From Acidovorax sp. NB1 (lineage in GTDB: Bacteria; Pseudomonadota; Gammaproteobacteria; Burkholderiales; Burkholderiaceae_C), in the NCBI RefSeq assembly GCF_005405905.1, contig NZ_BJHU01000016.1, positions 207,150 through 271,149 on the forward strand: a stretch of 64,000 nt of DNA, in the 5' to 3' direction. Below, piece by piece: positions 61,681-64,000 of this stretch. Position numbers and translations under genes: made by a program. The notes under the pieces were generated by a model. That model made no database searches, was not told the origin of the DNA, and worked only from the letters and a program-made list of their open reading frames with translations. Each line of letters starts with the position of its first letter. Within the stretch, counting starts at the first letter, position 1.

Positions 61681-63198
61681 TCAACTGGCTTTCACAATCG
61701 CTCGCATGATCTTTTCTTGCGAGGCCTCTGAAGTTGGCATCTCGGCCACAAAGCGGCCTTCGTTCATCACATAGATGCGGTCCGTGATGCCCAGCAGCTC
61801 TGGCATCTCCGAAGAAATCACGATCACACACTTGCCCTCGGCCGCCAGCTGGGCGATGAGCGTGTAGATCTCGTACTTGGCGCCCACGTCGATGCCGCGC
61901 GTGGGCTCGTCGAGGATGAGCACTTCGGGGCTGGTAAACAGCCATTTGCTCAGCACCACTTTTTGCTGGTTGCCGCCCGACAGGTTCAGCGTCTTCTGGT
62001 CCACGCCCGAGCAGCGGATGCGCAGCTTCTCGCGGTAGTCCTGCGCCACGCGGTGCTCCTGCCCGCTGTCGATCACGCTGGCGAACGACACACCCGGCAG
62101 GTTGGCCAGCGAGGTGTTGAACTGGATGTCTTCGTTCAGCACCAGGCCATTGCCCTTGCGGTCTTCGGTCACATAAGCCAGGCCGTGACTCACGGCTTTC
62201 TCTACCGTGCTCACATCGATGGGCTGGCCGTGCAGCCGCACCTCGCCGCTGATGCGCTGGCCCCACGAGCGGCCAAAGATGCTCATGGCCAGCTCGGTGC
62301 GGCCTGCGCCCATCAGGCCTGCGATGCCCACGATCTCGCCGCGCCGCACGTTCAGGTCGATGCCCTTGAGGTGCTCGCGATCGCTGCGCTGCGGGTGGTG
62401 GGCGCGCCAGTTGCGCACCTCAAAAACAATCTCGCCCACCTGAGGCTGGCGCTGCGGATAGCGGTCGCTCATCTCGCGGCCCACCATGGCCTGTATCACG
62501 CGGTCTTCGCTCACCGGGCCTTCGCGGCAGTCCAGCATCTGTACGGTGCTGCCGTCGCGCAGCACGGTGATGGCATCGGCCACGCGCGAGATTTCGTTGA
62601 GCTTGTGCGAGATCAGGATGCAGGTGATGCCCTGGGCTTTCAGCTCCAGCAACAGGTCCAGCAGGGCCTGGCTGTCGTTCTCGTTCAGGCTGGCGGTGGG
62701 CTCGTCCAGGATCAGCAGGCGCACCTTGCGCGACAGCGCCTTGGCAATCTCCACCAGCTGTTGCTTGCCCACCCCCAGTTGGCCCACTGGCGTGTCGGGC
62801 GATTCGCGCAGGCCCACCTTGTGCAGCAGCGCCTGGGCGCGGCTGTGGGCGGCCATCCAGTCGATGACGCCGTGCCGCGCGGTTTCGTTGCCCAGGAAGA
62901 TGTTCTCGGCAATCGACAGCAGCGGTACTAGCGCCAGCTCCTGGTGAATGATGATGATGCCCAGGTGCTCGCTGTCGCGGATGCCCGCAAACTGGCGCTC
63001 CTGCCCGTCGAACAGGATCTGGCCGCTGTAGCTGCCGTGCGGGTACACACCCGACAGCACCTTCATCAGCGTGGATTTGCCCGCCCCGTTTTCGCCGACG
63101 ATGGCATGGATCTCCCCGGCCTGCACCTGCAGGTTGACCTGGTTCAGCGCCACCACGCCGGGGAAGGTTTTGCGGATGTTCCGCATTTCAAGAAGCAT
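61681..63198 (-). CDS. gguA: Multiple-sugar ABC transporter ATPase GguA/MmsA-like (two NBDs)
   Basis: Double-domain ATPase of 505 residues starting at ATG 63198 ([19 protein letters not shown]); the upstream frame is non-conserved. First [45 protein letters not shown]. Second NBD: degenerate GLMGAGRTE as usual, [31 protein letters not shown]. Energises uptake of the ChvE-bound sugar. A long imperfect palindrome lies between it and the binding-protein gene. Confidence 0.93.
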   Translation of the reverse strand: MLLEMRNIRKTFPGVVALNQVNLQVQAGEIHAIVGENGAGKSTLMKVLSGVYPHGSYSGQILFDGQERQFAGIRDSEHLGIIIIHQELALVPLLSIAENIFLGNETARHGVIDWMAAHSRAQALLHKVGLRESPDTPVGQLGVGKQQLVEIAKALSRKVRLLILDEPTASLNENDSQALLDLLLELKAQGITCILISHKLNEISRVADAITVLRDGSTVQMLDCREGPVSEDRVIQAMVGREMSDRYPQRQPQVGEIVFEVRNWRAHHPQRSDREHLKGIDLNVRRGEIVGIAGLMGAGRTELAMSIFGRSWGQRISGEVRLHGQPIDVSTVEKAVSHGLAYVTEDRKGNGLVLNEDIQFNTSLANLPGVSFASVIDSGQEHRVAQDYREKLRIRCSGVDQKTLNLSGGNQQKVVLSKWLFTSPEVLILDEPTRGIDVGAKYEIYTLIAQLAAEGKCVIVISSEMPELLGITDRIYVMNEGRFVAEMPTSEASQEKIMRAIVKAS

Positions 63199-63303
63199 TG
63201 CTCGGGCTCGTTGAGGAAATATGGGTATGTCCTCTGGGATCTCAGAGGGGAGGGGCCAGGACCACCGATCAGCGTTCCAAAGCCCCTCCGCACGTTGCAC
63301 TTA

Positions 63304-63411
63304 GCGGCTCACAAAACTCAGCGAAGCGGTTCTGGCTAGGCGCTGCGTCGCAGGCAGTACGGTCAGTACGACAAGACGTAGCAACAACGCCAGAAGAGTT
63401 TTTTGAGCCGC
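63304..63411. repeat. Long imperfect palindrome between chvE and gguA
   Basis: GCGGCTCA (63304-63311) and TGAGCCGC (63404-63411) are exact inverted arms; inside, TTCTGGC/GCCAGAA and GCTGCGTC/GACGTAGC also pair, leading to a GTAC..GTAC tip. The whole ~108 bases could fold into one long stem in RNA or DNA. On the minus strand an AT run follows the first arm, so it may act as a partial terminator or 3'-end stabiliser after the binding-protein gene. Confidence 0.7.
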
Positions 63412-63418
63412 GCCCCGC

Positions 63419-64000
63419 TCACTTGATTTGGGACTCTTTGTAGTACCCGCTGCCGACCAACACCGCGTTCCAGTTGGAGGAATCCACCGCCACCGGCTTG
63501 AGCAGGTACGACGGCACCACCTTCACGCCGTTGTTGTAGGTCTTGGTGTCGTTGATTTCAGGCTGCTTGCCGGTCAGCACGGCGTCCACCATGTTGGCGG
63601 CCACCTTGGCCAACTCGCGGGTGTCCTTGAATACGGTGGAAGACTGTTCGCCCTTGAGGATGGACTTGATGGAAGGCACCTCAGCGTCTTGGCCGCTGAC
63701 CACAGGGCAGGGCTGCTGGGCGGTGCAGTAGCCCACGCCCTTGAGGGAGGACAGGATGCCGATGGAGATGCCGTCATAGGGCGACAGCACCGCATGCACT
63801 TTGTCCTTGCCGTAGTAGGCCGACAGCAGGTTGTCCATGCGCGCCTGGGCCACTGAGCCGTCCCAGCGCAGCGTGCCCACCTTGTTCATGCCGGTCTGCT
63901 TGCTGCGCACCACAAGCTTGCCGCTGTCGATGTAGGGCTGCAGCACGCTCATCGCGCCGTCGTAGAAGAAGAAGGCGTTGTTGTCGTCGGGCGAACCGCC
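63419..64000 (-). CDS. chvE: ChvE-like sugar-binding protein, C-terminal part (cut by window edge)
   Basis: The minus-strand frame is open from the window end to a stop at 63419, giving the last ~193 residues. [60 protein letters not shown] and a final YYKESQIK match the ChvE/multiple-monosaccharide binding proteins. They bind arabinose, galactose, xylose and glucose in the periplasm. The signal peptide and start lie beyond the edge. An in-frame Met at 63952 is internal. Confidence 0.92.
   Translation of the reverse strand, partial: GGSPDDNNAFFFYDGAMSVLQPYIDSGKLVVRSKQTGMNKVGTLRWDGSVAQARMDNLLSAYYGKDKVHAVLSPYDGISIGILSSLKGVGYCTAQQPCPVVSGQDAEVPSIKSILKGEQSSTVFKDTRELAKVAANMVDAVLTGKQPEINDTKTYNNGVKVVPSYLLKPVAVDSSNWNAVLVGSGYYKESQIK

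Noticed and set aside
1-64000. CRISPR array, prophage, conjugative element or restriction-modification system
   Set aside because: I saw no regularly spaced identical repeats, phage structural genes, integrase or tra genes, nor restriction or methylase genes. The only mobile remnant is the broken IS5-type transposase with the RHS fragment.

Overview
The window is GC-rich, densely packed chromosomal DNA from a betaproteobacterium of the order Burkholderiales. The family is most likely Comamonadaceae, close to Acidovorax. This rests on the gene content: a five-step hut pathway with HutF and HutG, two complete HAAT (Liv-type) ABC importers, a fad cluster with several acyl-CoA dehydrogenases, and ChvE/Ggu sugar transport beside oxidative sugar-acid catabolism. 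The abundant short intergenic repeats also fit. The assignment is inference from recognised families; no database search was possible.

Layout. 1-4428: end of a histidine-utilisation cluster (PhyH-like end, hutD, hutI, hutF, hutG). 4622-5802: a small conserved protein and psd. 5982-8564: a candidate cyclic-di-GMP-I (GEMM) riboswitch leading a secreted S53 (sedolisin) lipoprotein peptidase. 8632-13544 (minus): Liv-type importer 1. 14040-16988: HPP-CBS membrane protein, infA, tRNA-Pro, and an acyltransferase-like membrane protein. 17127-20720 (minus): selO-msrB-yciB-bolA-ppiC operon. 20799-23752: AraC-type regulator divergent from a type B carboxylesterase lipoprotein. 23787-31649: Crp/Fnr regulator divergent from an acyl-CoA ligase, followed by Liv-type importer 2. 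31840-45756: beta-oxidation and related enzymes (fadB-like, thiolase, two acyl-CoA dehydrogenases, SDRs, thioesterase, MDR reductase, GST, GNAT) and an alkyltransferase gene. 45970-47010: diguanylate cyclase. 47198-48747 (minus): DUF72 protein and a hypothetical. 48881-50921: decayed RHS gene fused to a broken IS5-type transposase. 51076-64000 (minus): an eleven-gene sugar operon with a ChvE-like binding protein (cut by the window edge), two CUT2-type ABC importers, and enzymes for oxidative L-arabinose and D-galactose catabolism.

How the parts work together. The operons describe an organism that scavenges small organic molecules. Histidine goes to glutamate through hut. Amino-acid-like or acyl substrates enter through two Liv systems. 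Acyl-CoAs are handled by the AMP-ligase and fad genes. Sugars enter through Ggu/Ytf-type importers and leave as 2-oxoglutarate semialdehyde, or as pyruvate plus glyceraldehyde-3-phosphate. Cyclic-di-GMP appears twice: as the product of the GGDEF protein and as the probable ligand of the riboswitch.

Several dispersed repeat families run through the window. One is a ~60-bp element ending in a GATAGCTAT-like dyad. It occurs between genes and also in frame inside selO and livG. A second is a GC-rich ~100-125-bp element found four times, each time just after a stop codon and in the sense orientation. Third is a CTTCGAC/GAACGG palindrome, seen twice.
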